Assembly: GCA_000151295.1 (NCBI GenBank)
Contig: GG745341.1
Coordinates: forward strand, 925,652 to 989,651
Direction of reading: 5' to 3'
DNA from: Allomyces macrogynus ATCC 38327
Taxonomy: Eukaryota > Blastocladiomycota > Blastocladiomycetes > Blastocladiales > Blastocladiaceae
Length of the DNA stretch: 64,000 bases
Made by a program: the position numbers and the translations under genes. Within the stretch, counting starts at the first letter, position 1. Each line of letters begins with the position of its first letter. This document shows positions 9,824 to 19,565 of this stretch, in pieces. Below the pieces are notes generated by a model that had not been told where the DNA came from, did no database searches, and worked only from the letters and a program-made list of their open reading frames with translations.

Positions 9824-12736
9824 TCAATCGCGCGCATCATGCTCCTGCGCGATCCCCGGGACCCTCCCCACTCGCATAGTCGTCGGCGCGCCCCACTCAG
9901 CAACACTCCCACCCGCCGTCAACTCCACGTTCTCCTCCCCGGTGCCATCATCGCGCTCGGTCCCCGCCTGCTCCACTGGCCCTTCAGCACGCCGGCGGCG
10001 GTGTTGGAACCACTTGCGCACACCGTGCGGCCTTGACCCGGCAATCTTGTGTGCGAGCCGGCGCAGGCCGAAGTACCCGGCGAGCGTGCAGATGGCCCAG
10101 AGCACGGCGAGCAGGATCACGTCGATGCCCATGGGCAGTTTCTCGTCGATTCTATTGAGGAACGGAGAGAAGGGGAGGGGAGTGCTAGTGGAGGTTGGAG
10201 AGGGGGAGGTTGGGATGGAGAGGGTAGGGACGGACCCGAGTTGGCGCAAGTACTCGTTGCCATCGAGCGTGCCGAGCGTGCGGTCGGTCCAGTAGTACTT
10301 CATCGGGCCGGAAAAAGAGTATTGGATTGGCGAGACCCTATGGTCGCAGATGTACGCATCAGTTGTCAGAGCCGACGAGCGACAGCACGACTCAGGGAGG
10401 TACCATTGCAGCCACACCAACCACGCGGGCGCCGTGCCGCTGTTCACAAACAGCCCGCCAAACAAGAACAGCGGCAGGATGGCGAGCGTCACGACCGTGA
10501 GCGCAATGCTAATATCCTCGAACAGCGACGCCATGGCAATTCCAAACGCGTTGCCGACCAGCGACACGAGCACGGCAAACATGGTAAATACCAACCACCC
10601 GACGACAGTCGACGAGAAGTTGATGATCCAGTAAGCTATCGTCACGAGCACGACCGGGTACAAGAACTGGAACGGCGTCTCGACGAGCGTGCGGCTCCAA
10701 AAGTAGGCAGCGACTCCATAATACCCGGAGACGTACTCGCGCAGGAAAACATGCCGCTCGACCGCGAATATACTCAGGACCGGCATTGTTGCCGAAAAGA
10801 AGCCATTCACAGACATAAAGAAGAAGACGCCCGTAATCGACTGCGCTACGGCGCGTGGGTCCGGGCTCGAGTGCCGCACGTTCAGGAAAATCAGCCCAAC
10901 CAGCACGCCGAGAAACAAGGCCTGCACGAGCCGCGTCTGCAGCATGAGCTTGTTGCGAATCGTGTTGAACCACGCGCGCTTGGTCAAATAGGCAAACTGC
11001 TGCCGGAACGGCGGGTAGTACTTGGTCATTTCCAGCGGCGCGTTGCCGATCCGCTGCCGCCGCTTGCGCTCGCGGTGCGCGGTCCACGGATTCCGGCGCT
11101 TGACTGGCATGGCCGATGCCGCGGTCGACGCCGTGCGCCGGTGATGATCGGCCTCGAGCGTGAGCGCGGTGATGATGGCTGCGGCAGCTGCGGCGTGCCC
11201 AGGCATGACCGACTTGCGGTAGTCGAGCAGGAGCGCGTCAATGGCGTGCTCCGGCGTGTTGTTGATGATCGACATGAACACGAAATCGGCCGGGTTGTAG
11301 TGGTTCGGGCACGGGAAGCTGCGCGACGTAAAGTAGGCGACCATGTCCACGGTTGGCCCGTGGTAGAGGATCTGGCCGTCGACGAGAATCATCACGTCGT
11401 CGAGCATTTCGAAAATCTCGGACGACGGCTGGTGGAGAGTCGCGACGACGGTTTTCTCTATGGATTTGTTGGGAGTAAGTCCCGCGCGTATAGTCCAGGA
11501 GCCTAAGAAAGTGTGCCCAAGCGCATATACGTTGGAGGTGCGCGAGCTTCTTGAGAATCGACATGACCGTGAACGCCGTGAACGAGTCGAGCCCTACCAT
11601 GCCAGTGTGCTGTGTGAGTACACTTGCCGAGCATCGCGAATCGATTGCAGCATACCTGTGGTGCACTCGTCGAGCAGAAGCACCTGTGGCCGACCCATGA
11701 GCTCCATGCCTATCGCGGCGCGCTTGCGCTCGCCACCACTCACGCCCTTGTGCGCCGGTGACCCAATGATCGTGTGCCGCGCGCGCTCGAGCCCGAGCAG
11801 GTCGACAATCCTTTCCATGCGGCGCCGTGCGTCTTCGGCCGACTCGGGCGGGTTGCGCAGCGTTAGGGCCATTTCGAGCGCTAATCAAGTTGGGGATCAG
11901 TTATGGTCGGAGCTTGTGTGGATGGGAAAGCATCCGACGCCCACCTTCGTTGACGGTCATGGTTTCCATGATCACATCGTCCTGGAAAACGAACCCGACG
12001 ACGGACCGCAGCTCAAACGGGTCGAGCGAGAGGCCGTTGAGCATGACGTCACCGTGCATTGAGTCGCCCTTGCTGAGGCCGGCCTACAGAGCGAGGTCGG
12101 GCGGAATTAATCACCGCCCAAGGCGCGGGCGGGCTTCAAAATGCGGACCAAGCAGTTGAGCAATGTCGTCTTGCCAGACCCAGACGGCCCAAGAATCGCG
12201 GCGAGCCGGCCAGGTGCAAAGAACCCGGAGATGTCCTTCAAAATCGTCTCAGGCACGAGGTCATCATGACGGCGGCGGATCGACAGTCGCGGGCGCTTAC
12301 TGCCGTGCGATGCCGACACGGTCGTCGCAGGCAGTGGGAGCTGCTGGCCGCCATTGCTGTTCCCGTTCCCGTTCGCGGTCGGGTGTGGGGCAACCATGAC
12401 CGAGTAGGTGAGATCGTGGAACGAGAGCAGTACGCGGCCGTGACCATTGTGGTCGCCCGACGTCGTCGCCTCGGACGCGCACGGATCCGGCGCGCCGAGC
12501 GTCGTGGAACTGGCCGTGATGGGCGGCGAGCCGTTGTCGCGCCCGTTGCTGTTGGCGGTGGTCGGGTGGACGCCGAACTCGACGGCGGTCGCGCCAGACT
12601 GCCAGCGCGATCGCGATCCGGCCGGCGCGGGCGACGTGTCAAGATCGCCGTGCGCGGGGGCGAGCGGCGCGGGCGCGATCAGCGGTGTTGAGGAAGCCGA
12701 CGCGTAGCGCGAGTGGTGACCATTGTCGGTGGTCAT
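9824..12736 (-). CDS. ABCG-type half-transporter (NBD-TMD order)
   Basis: Seven exons on the minus strand: 12149-12736, 11945-12083, 11656-11880, 11531-11593, 10404-11457, 10236-10337 and 9824-10151, giving about 832 residues. Motifs join across introns: Walker [10 protein letters not shown], the Q-loop region GFVFQDDV, signature VSGGERKR, Walker B VLLLDE and the H-loop [11 protein letters not shown]. About six membrane spans follow, including [32 protein letters not shown] and [12 protein letters not shown]. The nucleotide-binding domain precedes the membrane domain, as in ABCG/White proteins, which act as dimers exporting lipids, sterols or pigments. The first 120 residues are a disordered extension. 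Two proposed donors are unusual (GTCCGC at 12148, GTCCGT at 10235). The second intron is also frame-neutral, so retention cannot be excluded there. Substrate is unknown. Confidence 0.88.
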
Positions 12737-13200
12737 GGTGCTGGAAGAGTTGGGTCGTTGCGGCCGCGTCGGCTGGCGTGGAATCGCGGCTCAGATCTGA
12801 TCGCGCGTGTGATGTGCTGCGGTACGCGGGTCGTCGCTCGGCGGGCCGGCGGCAGCGACGCGATCGGTTGGTTGTTTGTGCCCGTGCTCGTGCCCGTGCC
12901 CGTGCTCGTGCCCGTGCTCGTGCTCGTGCTCAGAGCTTCAGCGTGCGGGTTGGCGACTTCCCGTGCGCTGAGAGACGTGAAGGAAGCGTCTTCCGTGCCG
13001 CGTGCTAGTCACGCGTGTCACGCCTGTACGACACGCGTATAGCGCACCGTCTCGCGCTTCCACCGTCCACGCCCACGTTGTCGTCGTCCGCGATCACCTG
13101 CTCGCCGCGCCGCCAGCGACCACGGTCACTGCGCGCACGCCTGGCAGATCTCGGATTTCCTGCTCGCACACATGCCCAGCATCCGACTCCGCTCGCCACC
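12737..13200. promoter_or_regulatory. divergent promoter region of the ABCG and SPATA4 genes
   Basis: This 464-bp spacer lies between two start codons. It contains an eight-unit hexamer array (CCCGTG/CTCGTG) at 12881-12928. An in-frame upstream ATG for SPATA4 exists at 13015, but the family-like N-terminus and the best initiation context are at 13201. Confidence 0.45.
12881..12928. repeat. (CYCGTG)8 hexamer array
   Basis: Eight consecutive hexamers, CCCGTG or CTCGTG, run without interruption in the ABCG/SPATA4 intergenic region. Read on the other strand it is a run of CACGAG/CACGGG. It may be only a minisatellite, but it is well placed to be promoter sequence. Confidence 0.8.
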
Positions 13201-14094
13201 ATGACCCCACCACCGCCGCCGCGCGAGTGCCTGCAATGGCTGCGCGCCCTCAACCTCGACGTGCCCGTCTCGGCAACAACACTCGCCAACGGCTACCTCG
13301 TCGGCGCTATCTTCGAGCGCTACTATCCGCCGCGCGTTCCGCCGGCGCCCGCTCATACCACTTCGCCCTTGACATCACCTATGCGGCACAACAACCGCGC
13401 GCACTCGCCATCCAGCCCCACGCGCCGCCGCCCGCGCGCCGTAGCGGGCCGCACCTACGAGCCCTTCGCGCTCGCATCGCTCCAAAACGGATGCAGCACC
13501 GCATGCAAGGCGCGCAACTGGCACCTGATTCGGCGGTACCTCGCCACGCAGCTCGCGCTAGACCTTACCGACGATGTCGTGTTCATGGTCATAAGCGGGC
13601 ACCGCGACCTGGCCTGGGCAATCCTTTGCGAGTGCTACGAAGTCCTGACGGGTAAGCGCCTGCCCAACGACGACCCGATCCACCAGCGCGCGAATCTCGA
13701 CGACGTCCCAGCACCGCCTGTCTTTTCACACACGACGTTGCCGCCGCTGCCGACTTCCGCGCCGGGGACCCCCAAGCGCACCGCCGCACGTAAGGCCAAT
13801 TTGCCGCGTGCGTCTCCGCAACAGCAAAAGGAGACGCGCCGCGACACGTACCTGCTCCCGACGGCCGCCAGCACGTTGCGCGCCGTGCCCGACGGGATTC
13901 TCGCGAGCGCGTCGGATCGTTTGCAACTGCACGACCAGGTGCTCGCGCTCGTGCGCGCTCACGAGCAGCGCATCCACGACGTCGTGCACGCGGCGGCACC
14001 TCTGGCGCGGGCACCACGCAGCGGCACGCCAGCAATCGGGATGGGAACACGCACTGGGGCCTTGCTCGCGTCGCCCGGGAGGAGGACTGGCTGA
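13201..14094 (+). CDS. SPATA4: SPATA4-like calponin-homology-domain protein (ciliary)
   Basis: Single-exon gene of 297 residues. The N-terminus RECLQWLRALNLDVPVS followed by NGYLVGAIFERYYP matches the SPATA4/CLAMP-type calponin-homology fold. After a Pro/Ser/Arg-rich insertion the fold resumes with SLQNGCSTACKARNWHLIRR and ends AWAILCECYEVLTGKRL. SPATA4 relatives are found mainly in organisms with motile cilia and are associated with axonemes and sperm. The remaining 150 residues are disordered. The start at 13201 has a perfect GCCACCATGA context. A further in-frame ATG at 13015 would add 62 residues without similarity. The insertion inside the CH domain has no obvious splice sites, so I keep it as coding. 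Confidence 0.82.
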   Translation: MTPPPPPRECLQWLRALNLDVPVSATTLANGYLVGAIFERYYPPRVPPAPAHTTSPLTSPMRHNNRAHSPSSPTRRRPRAVAGRTYEPFALASLQNGCSTACKARNWHLIRRYLATQLALDLTDDVVFMVISGHRDLAWAILCECYEVLTGKRLPNDDPIHQRANLDDVPAPPVFSHTTLPPLPTSAPGTPKRTAARKANLPRASPQQQKETRRDTYLLPTAASTLRAVPDGILASASDRLQLHDQVLALVRAHEQRIHDVVHAAAPLARAPRSGTPAIGMGTRTGALLASPGRRTG

Positions 14095-14325
14095 GACTGG
14101 GCGTTTGGGGACTCGCGAGATCGCAGATGAGTAAGGAACGAATAGACGTGAGTGGGATGCATCGGCATGTGCGGGATCGCTCAAGTTTAGTTGCGTTTTC
14201 GACGTGCGTCTCATCCAAGGTGGGGAATGTAAGTGAGTCCACGACAATAGCAGTCAGGTCCGCAGGTTAACAGAGCACACGTTTTCGGGCCGCTTTTCCA
14301 GGTGCAAGCGGTTGATGATATCTAC

Positions 14326-14450
14326 CGAGCGCAAATTGGTGGGTTCCAAGACCGTTGCCCAGGCCGAGGACATTTCAAGGACAACTCTGCTACCGTCTTC
14401 AACGCGGTCGGCACACGTACTGCGCTCTTGTGGCTCGGCAGCGGGTCGAA
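14326..14450 (+). pseudogene. ASCC1 fragment (2H-phosphoesterase part), decayed duplicate
   Basis: Short pieces of this stretch match the third exon of the intact ASCC1 gene at 18502-18838. ERKLVG resembles KRKLVGDG, VAQA resembles VAKAV, and NAVGTRTALLWLG resembles DAVGTRTVLVRLG. At the DNA level about 30 of 43 bases agree in the last block, with many differences at third codon positions. The pieces lie in different frames (at least one frameshift). About 27 codons are missing between the first and second pieces. Orientation is +, opposite to ASCC1, which fits an inverted segmental duplication with the repeat arm at 14668. Confidence 0.55.
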
Positions 14451-14667
14451 TGGCCCGAGGACGTCGAAGCGCAGTCCAGACGGGAGAGTCGAGCAGAACA
14501 AACAGGCCGTCTGCAGGGCGATACGTGGAGAGGAAGAGAGCGAAGTATAACATGTCAACTGCGCACCACGCTCCACAACAAACAACGCGACGCATGAACA
14601 GTCGAAACGGCTGCAGAATACTTGATGAGCCGAAAAGTTCCGAGGATATGGCGAGGGAAGTACGCAC

Positions 14668-15072
14668 GGCGGAGAAGAAGGATTATTATCATGTGCAGCT
14701 GAGGTCGCTTTGTTGAAACGCGACTCGATTTGGGTCGTGCACCTCCAGCGCAAAGCGTGCCTGCGGCGTTGGAGAGAAATGTGCCGTCTCGACGCGAAAT
14801 CAGGGGGTGGAGAAGATGGAAAATACTTTGCGGACATCAATTCTTTGCATGAACTTGTGGATATGGGTGGAGGCAGCATCGCCCAGGATGTGGAATGGAG
14901 GAGAGAGTGTGCGAAGCGTGCAGCCATTTCTCATTGGCGCAGAGAACGATTCACAATAAAGAGCAGCCTTTTGTATTGGATTTGTTTCAAGCATCACACC
15001 GACAAGGACGGAAAAGAGGGAATGGAGGAAGCGGCATCACTCGGCCGGCAACGACGGGTAAGAGGAGATGAA
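14668..15072 (+). repeat. left arm of inverted repeat
   Basis: Bases 14668-15000 (333 bp) are the reverse complement of 17028-17360 with no indel and no difference I could find. A second block, 15041-15072, matches 16995-17026 with one or two mismatches. Between the blocks the left arm carries 40 extra bases bounded by direct copies of GCATCAC (14991-14997 and 15034-15040), a typical slippage footprint. One frame through the arm reads KACLRRWREMCRL, then RAAISHWRRERF and SSLLYWICF. It lies downstream of SPATA4 and just past the 3' end of the NmrA-like gene. Confidence 0.88.
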
Positions 15073-15218
15073 GGGCGGAAGGGATGGATTCAACAAACTC
15101 GGCGCGCATGCGTACACGGCACGACACGACACGGCACGGCACGACAGAGCGCGGCACGACACAGCGCGGCGCGTCACGACGCGTCGCACCGTCACGCCGT
15201 CAGCAACCGCCAGCGACC

Positions 15219-16280
15219 TCAATAGTCCTTGGTGACGGCCTGGATGATGCGCCCGCCGCGCGGCTTGAACATGGTCTTGTTTTCCTGCCAGAAGCGGTCG
15301 ATGGTCGACGGCTGGCGTTGCAACAGGCGCTCGAGGTCCTGTGTGCGAATCGCCATCTTGCCCATGCGAATGCATTTGGCGGCCGTCAGAAACTCTTCCA
15401 CGTCGTAGCGGTGCAGGCCCGACGAGGCCTCGAGGATGCGGCGCATCTCGTGGTCGTCGATGCTGCGGTAGGTGACGGGCGCCTCAAGCACGTGCGTCGC
15501 CGTGGACGCGAGCTGCGCGGCCGTGAGCAGCTGCGTGCCCGTGAGCGTGTAGAGCTGGCCGTGGTGCGCGGCCGCGGCCTTGCCGCCCGGGTGGCCGTGC
15601 ATGACCGACTCGTGCGCGACCTTGGCCAGGCCCATCATGGCGTCCTTCAAGTTGACGGGCGCGACCTCGCCGTTGCCGAAATTGAGTGGCATGACCCCCT
15701 TGTTTTGGATAATCTCGGAGAGCGCAAACATGGACTGCATCGGGAACCCGACGCGGCAGATCGTCGCCTTCTTGCACCGGTGCTTCACCTCCTTTTCCAT
15801 GGCAAGCCACTGCTGCACAACGTTCTTGTGGTCGCGCGACTCGGCGCCCTCGACGGCGGCACCGTGCATGGCGGCGAGAATGCACGAGACAAAGACCATG
15901 GCGCGCAGCTTGTTGTCGCTGCCCTGCTGCTGCGTCGACTCGGCCGCGGCGGCGACGAGCGGCACCTGCATGTCTTCGAGCGCGTCGAGTACCTTCTTGA
16001 GCTTGTCGGCCGCGTCAAAGTCGCGCGGCGGTACCATGACGAGCGCGTCGGCGTTGCCGACCAGGTGCTTGATCGAGTTGGGGTTATCCAAGTCAGCCGG
16101 AACGATGCGCGCGCCTTCCTTGGCGAGCTCGCGCGCAAGTTCGCTCTTTATGTCGGTCACGCCGCACACGACTTGGTGCCAGTTGCGCGCCGACAGGCAC
16201 GCGCGTGCCGCGTAGAAGCCCGGGATCGTGTCGGCCTCGGTGATGGCGACAGTGTGCTCGGGGCGCGTCGAGGTGGCCAT
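15219..16280 (-). CDS. NmrA-like NAD(P)-binding family protein
   Basis: Single-exon gene of 353 residues starting MATSTRPEHTVAITEADTIP. The middle of the protein shows the atypical-SDR/NmrA pattern: ARIVPADLDNPNSIKHLVGN, then ADALVMVPPRDF, AMVFVSCILAAMHGA and a later ATICRVGFPMQSMFALSE. NmrA-type proteins bind NAD(P) as redox sensors or reductases. The loop expected to be GxxGxxG near the N-terminus is here TEADTIPGFYAA and lacks the usual glycines, so nucleotide binding may be lost or altered. The gene sits alone inside a large inverted repeat (arms at about 14668-15072 and 16995-17360). The frame continues upstream of 16280 without a better ATG. Confidence 0.7.
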   Translation of the reverse strand: MATSTRPEHTVAITEADTIPGFYAARACLSARNWHQVVCGVTDIKSELARELAKEGARIVPADLDNPNSIKHLVGNADALVMVPPRDFDAADKLKKVLDALEDMQVPLVAAAAESTQQQGSDNKLRAMVFVSCILAAMHGAAVEGAESRDHKNVVQQWLAMEKEVKHRCKKATICRVGFPMQSMFALSEIIQNKGVMPLNFGNGEVAPVNLKDAMMGLAKVAHESVMHGHPGGKAAAAHHGQLYTLTGTQLLTAAQLASTATHVLEAPVTYRSIDDHEMRRILEASSGLHRYDVEEFLTAAKCIRMGKMAIRTQDLERLLQRQPSTIDRFWQENKTMFKPRGGRIIQAVTKDY

Positions 16281-17962
16281 GTTGGTTGGTTGGTGGGTGG
16301 ACGGGTACGGGCGGGCGAGCGCGTAGGTGAAGAGGGTGGAGAGATGGCGCGAGTCGGGTGGGATCCGGTCGACGGGTGCTCTGGAGAGACTCGACGGGAT
16401 CGCGGGCGCCGCCACGCTCTTATACGCGCGCGCAAGCAAGCGGGAGCGTGCTCGCGGTCGGCCGCGGCCGGTCGCGCGGCTGTCAGTCGGCGTGCACAAC
16501 TTGGGACTGTGCGCAACGGCCAACCACAATAGCTCCATTCGACAGCGTTCGTGACGCGCTCATGGACCCAGCCCCCTGCTGCCCCGGTCGGAAGCCGCAG
16601 GTGCGGCAGTCGGTACGGCAGCCATCTGCGAGTGCGAGGGTGCGCGAGCCGCGCGTCGTCGTCATGTGTCGCTCCTGTACAAAATTGGATCCAACAGTGC
16701 CGCCGTCGTTGTTGTCGCGCACAATTTTCCCGGTGGGTCCACCATCCGCACCCGCGGCGATGAGAAGGTTGTTTGCGCGAGTCAGGACGCCGTGCAGTGC
16801 GCCAAGTCTGGAGTTGCTCTGTTGCTCCGACAAGGCTGCAAACGCCTCTGGTTTGTAGCTATTGGATCGTTCGCGCGAGTCGTATGCTGGCCAGAAGCGT
16901 GATCGTCGTTGTGCGAGGCCATTGCCGAGGTCAATGAATCAGGATGTCCGTCACGTTATGTTGTTGCTGCTTGTTGTCCTCCGTTGCGCTCATTTCATCT
17001 TCTCTTACCCGTCGTTGCCGGCCGATTGGTGTGATGCTTGAAACAAATCCAATACAAAAGGCTGCTCTTTATTGTGAATCGTTCTCTGCGCCAATGAGAA
17101 ATGGCTGCACGCTTCGCACACTCTCTCCTCCATTCCACATCCTGGGCGATGCTGCCTCCACCCATATCCACAAGTTCATGCAAAGAATTGATGTCCGCAA
17201 AGTATTTTCCATCTTCTCCACCCCCTGATTTCGCGTCGAGACGGCACATTTCTCTCCAACGCCGCAGGCACGCTTTGCGCTGGAGGTGCACGACCCAAAT
17301 CGAGTCGCGTTTCAACAAAGCGACCTCAGCTGCACATGATAATAATCCTTCTTCTCCGCCTTGCGTGCCTTTTGCCACATCATTAGGCACTTCAGCTCCG
17401 TCACGCAGTTAGTGGCGTTCCGGCAAGTTGGCCGACTGTTCCGTCGTGTCAGTTCCCGCGCGTAGCGCAGTCGCCTCCACGGGCAAACATGTCGATTCAG
17501 TCAAGAGACGGTCCAGCTCGTCAAGTGCATCGCGGGGGCTTTGGTTATCCGCGCGCCGAGCTGCTTGTTGTGGAGAGGGTGCGGCACGATTGACTTGAAG
17601 CTTCGCTTTCTTACTCTCCACGCATCTTGCGCTTGCGCGCTACCCTGGTTGTTCTCATGTTCCACGGCTGTGAGCTCCAAAAGACAACATCGACATTGCG
17701 TACTTACCCTCCGTCATCTTCACCACATGTACAAGCAAGAACGCGGCTCTGGCATGATGGCGCCGCTCTGCTCTGTGTCGGCGACGCCCTTGGACCATTC
17801 GACAGTCACGACGCTTGCGGTGGGCGAGCGCAACCGTCGAGAGTCGCATAACTTTGTCGGCCCATGCATTGTTCAGACGCACTTCAAGGGATCAAAATTG
17901 ACATGTTGTTACTGTGGGTCATCGCCTCCACCACATGAGCACGATAGAGCGCGATTCCCGTA
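16281..17962. other. intergenic region upstream of the NmrA-like gene, with right repeat arm
   Basis: It contains the NmrA-like promoter side (16281-16990), the right arm of the inverted repeat and 600 bp of 3'-flanking sequence of ASCC1. A minus-strand frame at 17409-17621 is Ser/Arg/Glu-rich and could be an exon leading into the arm, but no phase-consistent gene could be built. I call no gene here. Confidence 0.4.
16995..17360 (-). repeat. right arm of inverted repeat
   Basis: Reverse complement of the left arm: 17028-17360 matches 14668-15000 end to end (333 bp) and 16995-17026 matches 15041-15072. It lacks the 40-bp insertion of the left arm. It lies between the NmrA-like gene and the 3' end of ASCC1. 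The two arms enclose a spacer of about 1.9 kb. Confidence 0.88.
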
Positions 17963-19392
17963 TCACGGCAAGCCAATCTTGGCCTCGACAACGTATTCGC
18001 TCCCTTCGGGCCCTTCGCGCCGCTCGCGACGGTAGAGCACCACGGCCGGGATCCGCACGGCCTCAGCGACCCGCGCATCTCCCAGGCGCGCGATGATCTC
18101 GCTGCAGTCAAATGACGGCCGGCTATTCGCAGGGTTGGCCACGGCAGTCTCGGAGGCTGCTTCGGCGTCGCCGCTTTCCGGTGCTTCGGTTTTCTTGTTG
18201 ACGCGGCGCGCAAGGTATCGCAGGACTGTGAGGTGCAACTATGGTGTCGTGAGTGGTCAGTTGATAGCCTCAACAGGTCAAACGGCTCGAATGAGCTTAT
18301 GTACCTTTGGCTCCCTAGCCTCGCTCTTGGGCATCAGGCCCTCCTTGATCATGCGATCAAATAGCACGCGCGTCAAATTGTGCACTGAACCGCTCGTGTC
18401 GTCGACGCGGCTGTGCAGCGTCGTCGCCTTGGCTACGAACGCCATCCGGCATCAGTCCCAGACACGGCGCGAAATAATCAAGCGCGACCATGAGTACGTA
18501 CTCGGCGAACCAAAGCACGCGGCCCCACCAAGTCGCACGAGCACAGTGCGCGTACCGACCGCGTCGTAGATGGCCGACGAGCTCTCCCTGAACGCTTTCA
18601 CGGCCTTGGCGACCACCTCGGGATTCGGCAACCGCAGCATGGCCAGCGTTAGGTGCATTTCCGTCGGCGGGATCTGCACCAGTGGATCTGCACCGTCGCC
18701 CACCAGTTTGCGCTTGGCGAGCTCAAACGCCTGCGTCTGAAACGCGGCCAGTGCTTCGTGCGTCGCGCAGTCCTCGGACGGCAACGGGAGAGCGAGTCCG
18801 AGAAAGTGCGTGAAGTCGCCCTGTGGGCGGTTCGCGGCCTACGACCCGATGGACGATGCACGGTCAGTCACTGCACGGCAATGTCCCCTTCAACGTGCAC
18901 GCGCGTACCTTCTCAACCAGGACTTTGATCCGCACCGTGGCCGCATCGACCTGCTCGGGTGTGCCGGAAATGGCTGTTCATGCGCAGGCACGGCGTGTCA
19001 ACATCGCATTCACCGCACCGTAATCTAGGGCAAACATGGGTTTGGCACGTACAGATGGCACCGACGCCCGTGCTCATGCTCTTCGGCACTCGGATCACGG
19101 CTCCCGTTTCCGCCGTCAATGCCTTGATCGTGGCCCCGCCCTTGCCAACAATCGCGCCAAAATACGACACGGGGCACGGCACCTCGGCAGTCATCTTTTC
19201 GACATTGGACATCAAAGACTGGCGGGGCTCGTCTCGACTGCTTGCTCGCAACGGTGCCGTGTTGTAACTGGTCGGACTGGTCGCGCGCGTGCCCTTTGAG
19301 CCGCCGCCGCGCTGGAGCGAGTCGGAGCAGACGCGGTACACGCGCGTGCCGACGCGCACAGTGCTGTAGGTCGTGCAGGCCTTGCTCGCCAT
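17963..19392 (-). CDS. ASCC1: ASCC1 homologue (KH domain plus AKAP7-like 2H phosphoesterase)
   Basis: Five exons on the minus strand: 19053-19392, 18909-18973, 18502-18838, 18305-18432 and 17963-18238, giving 381 residues with all phases consistent. Exon 1 carries the KH domain: EVPCPVSYFGAIVGKGGATI (GxxG loop GKGG), then VIRVPKS, completed by ISISGTPEQVDAA in exon 2. Exons 3-5 form a 2H-phosphoesterase-like domain with FTHFLGLALPLP, PTEMHLTLAMLRLP (first HxT) and KLHLTVLRYL (second HxT), then VRIPAVVLYRRE. This is the architecture of activating signal cointegrator complex subunit 1, linked to ASCC-dependent alkylation repair and transcription. The start at 19392 has an ACCACCATGG context; an in-frame ATG at 19416 is an alternative. 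Intron 3 uses the only available acceptor, so that junction is least certain. Confidence 0.86.
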
Positions 19393-19565
19393 GGTGGTTA
19401 CTGCTGGTCGTGACATCGCGGCTGATGTGGACTGATGTTTTGACTCGCGAACTCACCATTGCTTGGCCAGCAACGACCACGAGATAAAGCAAGAGCACCG
19501 CGATTTATCTTCAGTCTAGCGAAAAAAGAAAATGCAACACGAGTTCAATCTATGTATTTTCGGGT

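Larger units (their letters stand above)
14095..15218. other. intergenic region with ASCC1 fragment, repeat arm and short satellite
   Basis: Between SPATA4 and the NmrA-like gene. It holds the ASCC1 remnant (14326-14450), the left arm of the large inverted repeat (14668-15000 and 15041-15072) and a degenerate CACGACACGG-type satellite at about 15115-15190. No intact gene is evident. The coding-looking frame in the repeat arm is described under the arm. Confidence 0.5.

Noticed and set aside
14312..14716. 134-residue plus-strand frame as a new gene upstream of the repeat arm
   Set aside because: It contains part of the decayed ASCC1 fragment in one frame only and reads into the repeat arm; better explained as duplicated, degenerate sequence.
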